From NCBI GenBank assembly GCA_025677825.1, contig JAIXMO010000064.1:62001-126000 (forward strand): a stretch of 64,000 nt of DNA. Direction: 5' to 3'. A program made the position numbers and the translations under genes. Of the stretch, positions 44,981-57,500 are shown in pieces (position 1 is the stretch's first letter; every line of letters begins with the position of its first letter). The notes beneath the pieces were generated by a model that was given only the letters and a program-made list of their open reading frames with translations, made no database searches and was not told the origin of the DNA. This DNA is from Helicostylum pulchrum (taxonomy: Eukaryota; Mucoromycota; Mucoromycetes; Mucorales; Mucoraceae).

Positions 44981-47900
44981 ATGTAAGTGTCATAGTGCCC
45001 AAAAGAAATATTAAGAAACAAAATTGTAAACGTTTATATATTATTACAGGACGCAAACTCTTGTTCAGTCTGAACGAGTAGCTTCGGCATCGCTTTTGAG
45101 GCCATTGCCTAGAAGATGGCACATGTATGTTTGGCCCTTTGTCAGTGTACTTTACCCCGTATTTCTCTATGTCTATAAAAATCATTATGATGACTATCTC
45201 GGTTCTGAAGAATGGACTTTTGTTGCACTTGGTAGTATCATCACTTTACACGCCATGACTTTTTTGGTTTGTCAATGGAGTGTTGACATGAAGGCTCTTT
45301 TCACATGTGTTAAAGTAAGTTGACATTTTTTATTTTTTGATGACATGATAAGAGAGGGAGGGGTTTTTTTAACCTTGTGTATAATTTATAGGAATCCGAT
45401 GTTCATAAGGCTACTATTATTAAAATCGTACCTTTCCGTTACCAAGGAAAGGGTACGCTTGTACCATTGGAGCATAGTAAAGTAAGTTTTTAAATAAAAG
45501 GAATGGTGGTCATCTTGTTTGAATTTACTAATGTTTCCCCTTATAGTCACTTGATAACCAAGATGAAATCTCTTTTGTCTTTCAACAAAAGAAATTCATT
45601 TATAATGTCGATAGAAAGCAATTCCAAAAACTTCTTTATCCCTCTGATCTCAACCATACTGTCAAACCTTATCAAAGTACAAAGGGTTTAACCAGCAAGA
45701 CTGAAGTTGAATCACTTACTCATTCTTATGGCTTAAACAAGCAAGTATATTTTTCTTCTTCTTATTAACCGCATTACTAACCTTATATAATATAGATTTG
45801 ATATCCCTTTACCTACTTTTGGTGAACTTTTCAAAGAACATGCTGTTGCACCCTTTTTTATTTTCCAAATATTTTGTGTTGGTCTTTGGTGTTTAGATGA
45901 ATACTGGTATTATTCACTCTTCACTCTCTTCATGTTGGTTGTATTTGAATGCACTGTTGTCTATCAACGTCTTCGTACTATTGGTGAGTTCCGTGGTATG
46001 AACCAAAAACCCTATCCTGTATATGTAAAGAGAGAAAACAAGTGGAATCAAATTCCAAGTGATGAATTATTACCTGGAGATGTTGTCTCTATTGTTCGTA
46101 CAAAGGAAGATCAAGGTGTTCCTTGTGATTTGGTTATTGCTGATGGTTCTTGTATTGTAAACGAAGCTATGCTTTCCGGTGAATCTACTCCTTTACTCAA
46201 GGTAAGCTATAAACACAGGGAAAGAGAGAGGGAGAGAGAGAGAAAGAGGGAGAGAAGCTTGGTTTGGGAATCTTATAGTATTTATTATTATTATGTAGGA
46301 ATCTGTTCAACTCAGAGATGCTAATGATGAATTTGACATGAATGCAGTTGATAGATTATATGTTCTTTATGGTGGTACCAAGGTATTACAAGTTACTTCG
46401 CCGAAATCAGAAGCTCCTCCTGATGATGGTTGTGTTTGTGTTGTTGCTCGTACTGGTTTTGGTACCTCTCAAGGTGAGCTTGTCCGTACCATGATTTTCT
46501 CTACTGAACGTGTTTCAGCCAATAACATTGAAGCACTCTTGTTTATTCTCTTCTTGCTTATTTTCGCCATTGCCGCTTCTGCCTATGTTTGGCAAAAGGG
46601 TATTGAGAACGGTACTAAAAAATCAAAGCTCTTATTGGATTGTATCTTGATTATTACTTCTGTTGTACCCCCTGAGCTTCCTATGGAATTAAGTTTGGCT
46701 GTCAACAGTAGTTTGGTTGCACTTTCAAAGTATGCTATTTACTGTACTGAACCTTTCCGTATTCCTTATGCTGGTAGAGTTGATGTTTGTTGTTTCGATA
46801 AGACTGGTACTTTGACCGGTGAAGACCTTGTGTTTGAAGGTGTTGCTTACTCTAGTCCCACTAAACCTGCTACTGAACTTGCACCTGCTACTGAAGTACC
46901 TGATGCTACTAAATGGGTTTTATCTAGTGCACATGCTTTGGTTCAATTAGAGGATGGCATTGTTGGTGACCCTATGGAAAAGGAAACACTCAAGGCTCTT
47001 GATTGGGATTTAGGACCAAATGATACTGTTTTCCCCAAGGGAGAAAAGAGAGGCCAAAATTTACAAATTCGTCGTCGTTATCAATTCTCTTCTGCTTTAA
47101 AGCGTCAATCTTCTGTTTCTACTTTAACTCATCTTACTTTGTCTGGACCCAAGACCTTTATCTCTGTCAAGGGTGCTCCTGAAACTCTTAAGAACATGTA
47201 TACAAATGTACCTGAAGGTTACGTCGAAGCTTATAGACATTTTACCAGAAAGGGTAGTAGAGTCTTGGCCCTTGGTTATAAAATGTTGGATAACAACTTG
47301 AACCAAAATCAAATCAATGACCTTACTCGTGAATCTGTTGAATCCGAACTTATTTTTGCCGGTTTTATTGTATTCACTTGTCCTCTTAAGGATGATGCTA
47401 TTGAAGCTTTGAAGGAATTAAATGAATCCTCTCATCGCTGTATTATGATTACTGGTGATAACCCATTGACCGCCTGTGCTGTTGCCCGTGAAGTAGCTAT
47501 TGTTGAACGTGATGTATTGATCGTAGATCGTGATGAAAATAAGAAAGATAATAATGTTGTTTTCCATTCTATTGATGAAACTTATCGTATTGAAGTAAAT
47601 CCTGAGAAACCTTTGGATAAGGCACTTTTGGATAAATATGATCTTTGTTTAACTGGTACTGCTATGAGTCAATTCATGCTTCACAAGGAAAATATGAACG
47701 TAATTTTGGAACACACTTGGGTTTATGCTCGTGTATCTCCCTCTCAAAAGGAATATCTCTTGACTGGATTAAAGGATCTTGGTTATACTACCTTGATGGC
47801 TGGTGATGGTACCAATGATGTCGGTGCCTTGAAACAAGCTCATATTGGTGTCGCTCTCTTGGATGGTACACCTGAGGATCTTCAGAAGATTGCTGAGCGT

Positions 47901-49113
47901 CAGCGTATCGAACGTATGAAGGCCATGTACGAACAACAAAAGAGTATTTCTGCTCGTTTTAACCAACCTCCTCCCCCTCCTCCTCCTGCTATTGCTCATC
48001 TTTATCCTGAATATGCCGCACAAATTGCCCAACAACAAGCTAACCAAAACTTAACCCCTGCTCAATTACGTCAACAAGAACAAAAGAAGAAGATAGAAGA
48101 AGCTACTCAAAAGATGATGGAAGGTATGGATATGGAAGAGCCTCCCACTATTAAATTTGGTGATGCTTCCGTTGCTGCCCCTTTTACTTCCAAGCTTCGT
48201 AATGTTACTGCTAGTAAGTTTTTTAAAACATGTGTAGAAAATAAAAAATTAAAATTAATTTTTTCATTTTATAGTTAATAATATTATTCGCCAAGGTCGT
48301 TGTACTCTTGTCGCTACTATTCAAATGTACAAGATTTTAGCTTTGAATTGTTTAATTTCTGCTTATAGTTTATCCGTCTTGTACCTTGATGGTATTAAGT
48401 TTGGTGATCTTCAAGTAACTATTTCTGGTATGTTGATGGCTGTTTGTTTCCTTTGTATTTCTAGAGGAAGACCTTTGCAAAAGTTATCCAAGGAACGTCC
48501 TCAACCCAACATTTTCAATCCTTATATTATTTTATCTGTCTTGGGTCAATTTGCTATTCATATCGTTTCCTTGGTTTATATCAATGCTCTCGCTAAATCT
48601 TTAGAACCGTAAAGTATATAATCAGTAATTCATATATTATGTAGTAATCTCACTCATTTTTTTAGACCAAAAGAGGTTGATTTGGAAGGTGAATTTGAAC
48701 CAAGTTTGTTGAACAGCGCTATTTATCTTATTCAATTATCTATGCAAGTTTCTACATTTGCTATTAACTACCAAGGTTATCCTTTCCGTGAACGTATTCA
48801 AGACAATAAGGCCTTGTATTACGGCTTAATGTCTGTTGGTGGTATTGCATTAGCTGGTGCTACTGAAATGTGGCCTGATGTCAATGATCAACTTAAGCTT
48901 GTCCGATTCCCCGGAACTGTAAGTTTGAAAAAAAAAAAAAAAGACGAACGTACAATAATACCAAACTAATGCATATGTTTTCTTTAGTTCCGTTATAAGT
49001 TGACTCTCTGTATGATTCTCGATTTTGGTATTGCATATGCAATTGAAAAGGTGACCAAGTATTGTTTTGCAGATAATCGCGCAAAGGCAATTGCTAGAAG
49101 AGGAAAGGATTAG
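44981..49113 (+). CDS. SPF1: P5A-type ATPase (SPF1/ATP13A1), ER membrane dislocase
   Basis: ER P-type ATPase that removes mistargeted helical proteins and affects ion homeostasis. Exons 44981-44982, 45050-45314, 45392-45481, 45547-45740, 45796-46201, 46299-48213, 48275-48608, 48666-48918 and 48988-49113 give 1194 residues (yeast 1215). The start codon is split AT|G by the first intron. Diagnostic: [12 protein letters not shown] in M4 (P5A signature), [13 protein letters not shown] (phosphorylated Asp near 486), KGAPETLK, and [31 protein letters not shown] precedes the first core helix. A Pro/Gln-rich insert ([12 protein letters not shown]) sits in the P/N region. The intron after 45740 uses a GC donor, needed to keep NKFDIP in frame. 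Confidence 0.97.
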
Positions 49114-49966
49114 ATTTTTGTAGAAAGATAAACAATAACAATAATAATAAAAAAGCGATATAGCAAACTGTATGTAACACGTGCTTTTACCTATAATAAC
49201 ATTTATTTTTACTGAAAAAAAGAAAAAATCTAGACGCATCCTTTGCTTGCAAAATATGTTTTTTATTTGTTTTTTTGTTTACATATACTATTCGCTAATA
49301 CGGAAAGAGAGAGAGAGAGAGAGAGTGGGTGGATGTGGGTGATACAAGGTACTCTCATAGTAAAAGGCCGATAACTTTACTATGAGAGTACCCACAGAAA
49401 AAGAAAGAGACTGAGAGAGAAAGGTATGATATAAGTTTGGTAAGCGCAGAAAAAGAATATGTAACCATTTCTAGTTTATGGGCCAAATACCGTTGTGTTA
49501 CCTTTAATATTTTTTTTCTTTTTCTTTCTTTCTACTTCTCACTCCTTATTATCTTCTTAGGTTACATATGTATCCATTACAGTAAGATGAGATATATATG
49601 ACATGATCTATTTACTTTTTTGAACTAGTTGAATGCTTTGCGATGGCGAAATATAATTATATTTATAAAAAAAGATAAAATTTGCTTTGTAAATTTGAAT
49701 ATCAGCCTGATGTGTTACGGATTTTTTTAAAGTTCATTATAAACGAGCACAGTCCATGTTTATATTGATCAAAATCGAAATACACCCTGTGTAATTTTCA
49801 TTACTCGTTATCCATTTGATATTAAATGTACAAAAACCAATGGATAAGCCACTGTATATATTAGTAGGTATCATTAAAATTTTAGAACGAGAGAAACGTT
49901 CCTTTTTTTTTCTCTTTCTTTCCTTTTTCCTTCTTTTTTCTTTTTACATATAAACAGTTATACATC
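49114..49966. other. Intergenic region with GA repeat and hairpin
   Basis: It contains a GA-rich tract at 49304-49326, the perfect inverted repeat listed separately, and a T/C-rich leader before the next gene. No coding signal. Confidence 0.5.
49348..49392. repeat. Perfect 17-bp inverted repeat (hairpin)
   Basis: GGTACTCTCATAGTAAA at 49348-49364 and its exact complement at 49376-49392 flank an 11-base loop. It lies 235 bp past the SPF1 stop, flanked by GA-rich runs. An RNA copy would form a stable stem-loop; function is unknown. Confidence 0.85.
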
Positions 49967-50362
49967 ATGACGTTGAATACATTGACAACTACCGCTTCTC
50001 AACGAATAAATATTATTTCTGATAGTGTAAAATTTATTTGTCAATCACGAGGAAAGAATTACTGTCTCGTTCATAGAAGATACTTCGAGACAAGTTGGTG
50101 TCCAGACTGTGGTCGTAGTAAGTATAAAATAACGTTCCTATAAAACCTTTTCTAAATGTCTCGATATTTCTTTTTAAAATTATAGTATCTTAAAGAAAAC
50201 GATAATTACGATGATGATAGTGATATCGGAGCATATGACCATATATTATCTATTATTTTGTGCTCAAATTCGGACCTAATTTGTATCTTTGTCTTCTATA
50301 TTTTACTTTTAATCATCCCGTCAATATTCTACGCTCGTAAGAGATTCATACGTACAACATAA
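49967..50362 (+). CDS. Small single-pass membrane protein, unknown function
   Basis: Exons 49967-50117 and 50196-50362 (phase 1) give 105 residues. The N-terminal half is soluble with a small Cys pair (WCPDCGR); the middle is acidic (NDNYDDDSD). A strongly hydrophobic stretch near the C-terminus (LICIFVFYILLLIIPSIF) is followed by a basic tail (ARKRFIRTT), as in tail-anchored proteins. The acceptor was set after CTTAAAG because an acceptor at the earlier TATAG would meet a stop codon at once. The leader is CT-rich. I do not recognise a family. Confidence 0.55.
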
Positions 50363-51235
50363 AAAAAAAAAGCAATAATTTACCCTATAAAGTTGAACTT
50401 GTAAAAATATATTTGTGTTTAAGCGAGGGCATACCTACTTTTAAATGTTATTAGTTTATTAGCACTGATAAAAGGTGTATGTTGGGTTATAATTAGTAAA
50501 TAACAATATAGTCGAAATATGTATTTTATTTTGGCTGTTTAAATCAACAGCGTATGAGTAAAGATTCCCTCTTAACGAAATTCCAACTCAAGATCAAGAA
50601 CTGTAATTGTAAATCCCACGATAATGTGCGCTTCTATAAGCCTACAAAAATTGCACCTGTTTCAATAGGCAGTTGGAAGAGATGTAACTTCCATTCCCAG
50701 ATTTAAACTATTAGAATAATAAACGTGCTCCTCGACGCCGTAGGATAGTATCTAATAAAAGCTTCTATATACCGGAGATAGCTCTTAAGATTTTACTGAA
50801 TTAAGTACACATCATACTTTTTTTTGAAAAAAAAACAAATCAACAAAAATTATCACAAGGTTTTGTTTATAAAACTTCTTTTTTTTGTATTTCATCCTTT
50901 TTTTAAAAATATTTTGTTTTTACATGTGAATAGGCGGCTATTTTGGGTAATACAATTGTGGAGAATCCCATTTTGTGTTACTGTGCACAACTTGAGTAGC
51001 AAATAAAAAATTCCCATGCCTAAAAACTTATTACACCATTTTTAACGAAGAAGGGGCTTAGTTTAAACAGCTACAAGTAAAAAAATAAAGAAAAAATAAA
51101 GAAGGAACTGAAAAGGTTATCAGACTAAAAGGTGTTATTGTTTTATTAACCATGTATGAGCCTTTAAATAGACTTCAGGAATAAAAGATGACGTGATAGA
51201 AGGTAGATAATAACCAATCATTAAATGATTACATG
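50363..51235. other. Accessory-looking spacer with a short ATG frame
   Basis: A 50-codon frame at 50554-50706 (+) starts with ATG (MSKDSLLTKFQLKIKNCNCK) and has normal composition, but it is alone and unrecognised. The remainder shows only homopolymers. It lies next to the MITE and Fanzor fragment. Confidence 0.4.
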
Positions 51236-51536
51236 TACAGTGCTCACGGCGCCAATTTGCGTCTTTGTGGATTTTTTTGCGGTTTTTCAAGTTCCCAATT
51301 TGCAATATCATAACAATATCTGTAAGAGCCTTCGAGATAGTAAAAAGGGTTAGCATTACGTATACCGTTCACTAATTTTAGCTTCAATTCTTCAGTCTAT
51401 CTCTGTTAAAAAAAAAAAAACGTGAAATGGGTCTGGCAAACCCTTAAATTGGAAGTTCGAAAAAACCCCAAATTGGGAACTTGAAAAACCGCAAAAAAAA
51501 TCCACAAAGACGCAAATTGGCGCCGTGAGCACTGTA
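51236..51536. mobile_element. Non-autonomous Tc1/mariner-type element (MITE) with TA target duplication
   Basis: Two arms of about 65 bases, 51238-51302 and 51470-51534, are inverted copies differing by one base in an A/T run. They begin CAGTGCTCACGGCGCC and end with its complement. Both ends are bordered by TA (51236-51237 and 51535-51536), the target duplicated by Tc1/mariner transposases; CAGT termini are common in that superfamily. The whole unit is about 297 bp between the TAs and cannot encode a transposase. An autonomous partner is not in this window. Confidence 0.85.
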
Positions 51537-51760
51537 GATGAATAACAGACAGATTGTGGATTATTGTTACATTTATCAGTCGATAATATAGGGTGGTAGA
51601 AAGATCTAAATGATATTGTAGCTAATATTATATTTGTGTATAGCTTTGTGTAGAAAGTATATCTAAATTATACCTCAGTCTAACCCTTAAATACAACACT
51701 GTATATATCTGGGCAAAAGAATCCTTACAAGACGAATAAGGACTAAAAAGGCACATTAGC

Positions 51761-52231
51761 ATGTATACTCAAACCAACGGAAACAACTGTTCAAGGATTT
51801 TAATTTTCCCAAAAAAAAAAAAAAATGGTTCAGTTTGTATATTTATAGGGGATTGGCGCCAAAATTCGGCATATATACGAGGTCATACTCAAAGAAGCAT
51901 ATTACAGTATACATCAATGATCAAGAGCTATGAATCAGATCATTTTCAAATTTTCGATGAATATAACTCAACCTTGAAATGTACAAGTTGTTTTAAAACA
52001 ACAGTGAAACAGCTTGCACGTTCCAAAGGCACATCATTACGAAGAGTCCAAGGAGTTTTTATCTGTGTTAATCCTAAATGCCTAAGACGAATATCAACCC
52101 GCTCCACCACAAGCAACCGAGACCAGAACGGTGCAAGAAATATTGCATTGATTGGGTTCAGCCCACTTGTTTCGGAAGATAGCCTTCCCCTCGCTCCTTT
52201 CCGAAGAGGATCGTATGAATCAGTACGTTGA
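51761..52231 (+). pseudogene. C-terminal fragment of a Fanzor/TnpB-like RuvC nuclease
   Basis: A 156-codon open frame starts with an ATG of doubtful use. It contains VCIFIGDWRQNSAYIRG, then FDEYNSTLKC with the acidic residue of the second RuvC-like motif. A zinc ribbon follows (C-x2-C, later C-x4-C), then NRDQNGARNIALIGFS, the hallmark third RuvC motif of OrfB zinc-ribbon proteins. The catalytic acids and Cys of this part are kept. The N-terminal two thirds of such a protein are not found upstream, where the MITE and unrelated DNA lie, so it is a truncated copy. It differs clearly from the 11-kb Fanzor and is probably from a different subfamily. A long A run (51811-51825) inside the frame may be an old intron edge. 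Confidence 0.7.
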
Positions 52232-52494
52232 CCATTATCTCCAGAACTTCTTAAATACACATATACCGATACATTCATCTATAGGTTCAACTTATCTAAA
52301 TTTTTCTTAACACACCAATTTGACGACGTTAAGGATTCCAGTAGATCAGGTAACTGATTTTAACCAGTGGGATGTCACACGGAACTCCACACGTCACAGT
52401 CAATCAATCTAGTCACAAAAAAAAAAGATTGTGTTTTTTTACACCTACAAAAAAAAAGTTATTTCTTGTTTCTTTACTTTTTTTTTATTTAATC

Positions 52495-54515
52495 ATGAGC
52501 CACCTATCAGACGAAGACGACGAGTTTCTTTATGGTATTTCAGATACGGATAAAGTAACAAATCCTCTTTCCGATACAAAAAATGGTAAAAAAAAAAAGA
52601 ACGATAAAAAAAAAACCTACGCGTACATGTTAAATGATGATTTATGCCAACTCGCTTTTTTTTTTAAAAAAAATAGACGTTGATGATTTATACGAGCTAT
52701 ACGATGAAAACGAAACAAAAGAGTAGGTATTTTTTTAATGAGGCGAAATACAGGTTCTTTAAAATTTACTTTGCTAACTTATTATCTCTACAGTACCGAA
52801 CAGTAAGAGATAAAAAAAAAATGTTTATACAATTGAGGGTAGAGTTTTTTTTAATTGTTTATTGCATTGAATAATTAGAAAAGGCGAAGATGTAGTACCC
52901 GATCAAGAAGTTGAGAAGCGTCCAGAAGATAAAACTGAACCAGATACCATCATGACGGAAACGCCAGAAGCCACTGCTGAAGTAAAAACAGAAGAATTAG
53001 AAGAAGAAGAAGAAGATAGCGACGATGTAAGAAAAAAAACCGTTTATTATTGTTATAGTTCATTAATTCAATATCGATATAAATACATATAAGGACCTTG
53101 AAATTATTTTAGAACCAGAAGAAGAGGAACAAAAGGAAGTAGAAGTAGAGACCAAAGAAGGGTAAGACTGCAACAACAACAACAACAACGACAAAAAAAA
53201 AAAAAAAAAAATTGCTACTAAGCACCATTTTATAATTATTTAGCGAAACTGTACCAACCGCAGAAGAAAAAGATACACCTGTAAATATTAAACCTGGACA
53301 GCAAGGAAAGCCATCATCTACACCAGCCGATAACACCTCTTCCAAAGCAAACCTTACAAATGCCAAATCGTCACAAGGGGGCATTAATTTGGAGCTTATA
53401 GGAGAATACAACGGCCAACCCATTACTGATGTCGATCTTGATAACGTGGAAGATAAACCTTGGAGAAAGCCAGGTGCTGATATTACGGATTATTTTAATT
53501 ATGGGTTTAATGAAATTTCATGGCGATCTTATTGTGCTAAACAAAAAATGTTGAGAGAGAATAAAAAGGTACTACTGCATATAAAAAAAAGAGAAAATGA
53601 TTACCAACAAATTTAATAGATGATGGGTGATTTAGATATGGGTGATTTTATGTCAATGGGTATGATGATGCCGCCAAATATGATGGATGGTAGTATGCCT
53701 ATGGCTATGGCCGGTATGCCAAATCCTATGATGACTTTACCGATGGGTATGCCTCCACCACAAACGGGTGGCAATCCAGCCATGAGGAACCGACCTGGAA
53801 ACTTTAATGCAAGAGGTTCCGGAAGAAATATGCCAATGAGTAGATCAAAGAATGGGGATGGTAAAGAAGGTGGTAATGAAATGTAAGCCTTTTTTACATT
53901 ATCGAACTATTGCTGATAAAAACAAAAGACTGATTTACATGTAAAAAAAATATAGGATGAACCCAATGGATGGTAATATGCAAATGGAAGATGGCGGTAT
54001 GTTTCCAATGGAATTCCCCGGAGGACCTGGTGGTATGCCAATGGGCATGTTTCCTCCTGATATGCCCGGTGGTCCTATGGGCATGCCATTCTTTAATCCC
54101 AATATGCCTGGTGGTATGCCAATGGGGTTTGATGGAAATGATTTCAGAGGCGGTGGCGGCGGCGGTGGTGGTGGTGGTGGTGGAAATAACTCGAGTCGAT
54201 CTTCTATGAGAGGAAGTGGTCATATGAGTAGCCGATCTCAAATGCCTCGCAGTAGTCATGGTAGCAGTAGTGGTGGCGGTGGCGGTAGTAGCAGTGGTGG
54301 AGGGCAATCCTCTAGCTGGCGTGGAAGAGATGATTCTAGTGAACATCGTTCAGACTCGTAAGTTTTCATTATCATTATTCAATTATAAATCCTTTATTTA
54401 TTTATTTATTTATAGACGGAAGAGGCAAATGAATGATGGTGGAAGTAGTAGTGGCCATAGAGAATCATCATCTAACCAAGACGATCATTATAGCAAGAGA
54501 TCTCGTAACCGCTAA
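52495..54515 (+). CDS. FIP1: Fip1-like pre-mRNA polyadenylation factor
   Basis: Component of the cleavage and polyadenylation factor that tethers poly(A) polymerase. Exons 52495-52585, 52677-52722, 52879-53026, 53094-53161, 53244-53568, 53620-53882, 53956-54357 and 54416-54515 give 480 residues. The start is MSHLSDEDDEFLYG, followed by an acidic region (EELEEEEEDSDD). The Fip1 motif is near residue 195: DVDLDNVEDKPWRKPGADIT followed by DYFNYGFNE. The remainder is Met/Gly/Pro-rich with a Gly12 run and an Arg/Ser-rich C-terminus, as in other Fip1 proteins. Convergent with CRM1, 63 bp between stops. Confidence 0.93.
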
Positions 54516-54578
54516 ACTCTTTTTTTTTAAATTTTTTATTTATTGGTGAATAAAATATGCTGTATATCTTTTTTTATA

Positions 54579-57500
54579 TTATTTTTGTACATCTCGTAAT
54601 AGTTCTAATTCAGCATTGATTTCTTCTTGCACTCTTTGTTGACCTACAGATGCTTCATCCACTTCACGAATATCAATAAGGAAATCACGTATATCATTTT
54701 GAAATCTTTGCAAGTCACCACTATATTCAAACATACCCATCACTAAGACCTCAATTTGATTTCTACAATACATAATATATCAGCATCAAGGAAAAAAAAT
54801 AATGTGTGCACTTACTTTTGAAGTAAAGGGAAAGCAGTACAAAGTAATTCCAAAGTATACTGCTGTAAAAACTCAATATTTGACATGAGTGGATTAGCCA
54901 CTTGATCTGGATTAAATAATCTAGTATATATTTCTCCCTCTTGTACCAACTCAAATAAGCGAGAGAGTACTTGACTTTGATAATTAAATCCATTTCTGCA
55001 ATCAGGATCTACCAAGACTTCTAAAATGTCTCGCAAGATACGTACATAGTACATTTCAAAGAATTGACTAGAGACGTCTTCATCTTCATGCTGTGTGACT
55101 GTGTTGATCATATCGAGACATGTTTGAAGTGCTATTTGAGAGATCTCTCGAATGGTGTGTTTGGTTCCCCACATAATACTATCAATCACAAGTTGAAATA
55201 ATTCGGACGATTGAAATAATTCTATAAAACATCTTCGATTAAGAACTCTTAATAACCGATAAAACTCATGTCTAAACTCCGGATAATCTACAAAATTAGA
55301 TGTAATCATAGGTAGAGTAGAAAAAAACTCTATCTCTATTGTTTCCTTTAACAAATCAGGCCAAATAGGATCCTATCAACACACATATATTTAGAAACCT
55401 TCCAAATTAATAGTAATAGTGTCATTTTTTTTATACCTGCATCTTTTCAAACATACAAGTCAACAAACTCAAGACTTGGGGTTCTCTGTTTTGAACCTGC
55501 ACCGTATTTTTATAATCCAATAAAATAAACTGTATCAATCGAGAAATCATGTTTTGATCCTGTAATTCTAAGCATTCGTTAGAAAGTACAAAGGTTTCAA
55601 ATAACTCTAGGATCAATTGTCGAATACGTTTATAGAATTGGTCTTGTGGTTGTTGACTCGATATTTGATAGCATTGAATTAAAACGGGCGTAATTGTTTG
55701 TAATTGTTTACGAAAGATAGGTCCAACCGGTTCACAAGTGACGACGTTGATTTTAAGTGCATTGATAATTGATTTAAGAGCAGAAGGTGACATGGTAGGT
55801 TGTAAAGCACCAGTAACCTATTTATTTTTTAGTTAGGTCTCTTTTTACTAAAAAAAAATAACAAAGTAAACTTACGGTTTCGTTGGGTATAGTCATCAAG
55901 GCTACTAAAGACGGATGCTGTTCATTTGCAGGTAATTCTGATAAGATAGTCCCCATTGCTTTATAAAAAATGCAAGCTTGATTGGAATCGAAAAACCTGG
56001 TAAAATTTCCCAAATCATTCAATAAAGTTTGAAAAACAGAGGGACTATTTTGATGCGACACGATAAATTCTTGTCTGCAACCTTGAGTGATCTTTAAAAA
56101 AGAATCACAAGCCATTTCTCTAATAGGTGATTGATCGTGCTGCATAAAAGTAAAAATTTTCTGTAATAAAAACCAAAGGAAATTCCAATGCGATTTCAGG
56201 AATCGAGTATATTGACCAGCAATATATAATAAGCAAGATGCAACTACCCATTCCTCATAATTTTCATTGCGTTGATTAGATTCTTCTTTTTGTAATAATT
56301 CGACTAGGTCTTTTGCAACAACGGATTCTAAGAATAGGTTTTCTTGTTGTTCGGATATGGTACCCGATATAGCGCCGATAGCCCAACAAACGCGAAACAA
56401 TTCGTCCCAATGCCAGTCAACTGAAGCCAAGATATGGCTCAACTTTTCTTGAATTAATGTTTGAATATAAACAGGATAAAGTTGAGTCAATAGACCAAAC
56501 ACGTCCCGTGAATATTTTGAAAGAACTGTCGTATCACTTTGTCTTATAAAACTCCTTGTAATTTCTCCGTTATCATTTTCAACCACAAATGCATCGTCAG
56601 GCCTTACCATATTTTCAATTAATACAACACCCAATTGATGTAATACATCTTGATATGGTGTAGATTGATTATGGTTCATATCTTGTACAATATCGTAGGT
56701 TAATTTAGCCCAACATTCTAAACACATTTTCCAAACTTCTCGTTCTTGAATATAAGAAATCTTTAAAAGGTACTGTAATGTTTGATGCATACTAGATTGG
56801 CCACCAGGTATACTCTCAACTAACGATTGGTATCTTGAAAGAAAAGTGGTTAAAAAGATGGCAAGTGCTTCAATAAAATTCTGGTCTTCGTTACTGCATG
56901 TATTATAAAGCTGAGCTACATCGACATGAGACGGTATAATTCGGGTCATTTCTTTTGTAACAATAGTGTAAATATTAAGAATAATATCATTATATTGTTG
57001 ATCTACTCTATCTAAACTAATAATTTCAGTAAAGCATTGCAAAGATAAATTTCTTTGTATTGGTGATCCTGACAACTATTTATAAAAAGTAAGCGAACGA
57101 CTCTATTTTTTTTTTTTTTGAAGTAATAATACTTGCATTAGATTCAAGTATTTGAATTAAATCTTGCTGATACACAAATTGAATAGGGATCCAACTAATA
57201 AACTTTAATAGTGTCTCTAACGTAGCATTTATCAAATGAATATTTGTAGAAGGTGTTGATAATACATTCTTACAAAGGTCAAATATAGACCCGAATTCAT
57301 TCACCATTTGTTTCTTTAACTTTTGCATCTTTGCCATTGTCATTTGATCAATTGAAAAATCAAATACTTCCTCACTACAAAAAAAAAAAAAAAAGTCAAT
57401 TTTTGCTCGCGCATGAAAGAAAATAATTTACCTTAGTAGCTTTAATATCTTCATATTGTTTTCGCACAAAGATGTATTAACAAGACTTGAATCTACAATT

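Noticed and set aside
49348..49392. Bacterial-type intrinsic terminator
   Set aside because: The organism is a fungus and no T run follows the stem; the hairpin is reported as unexplained instead.
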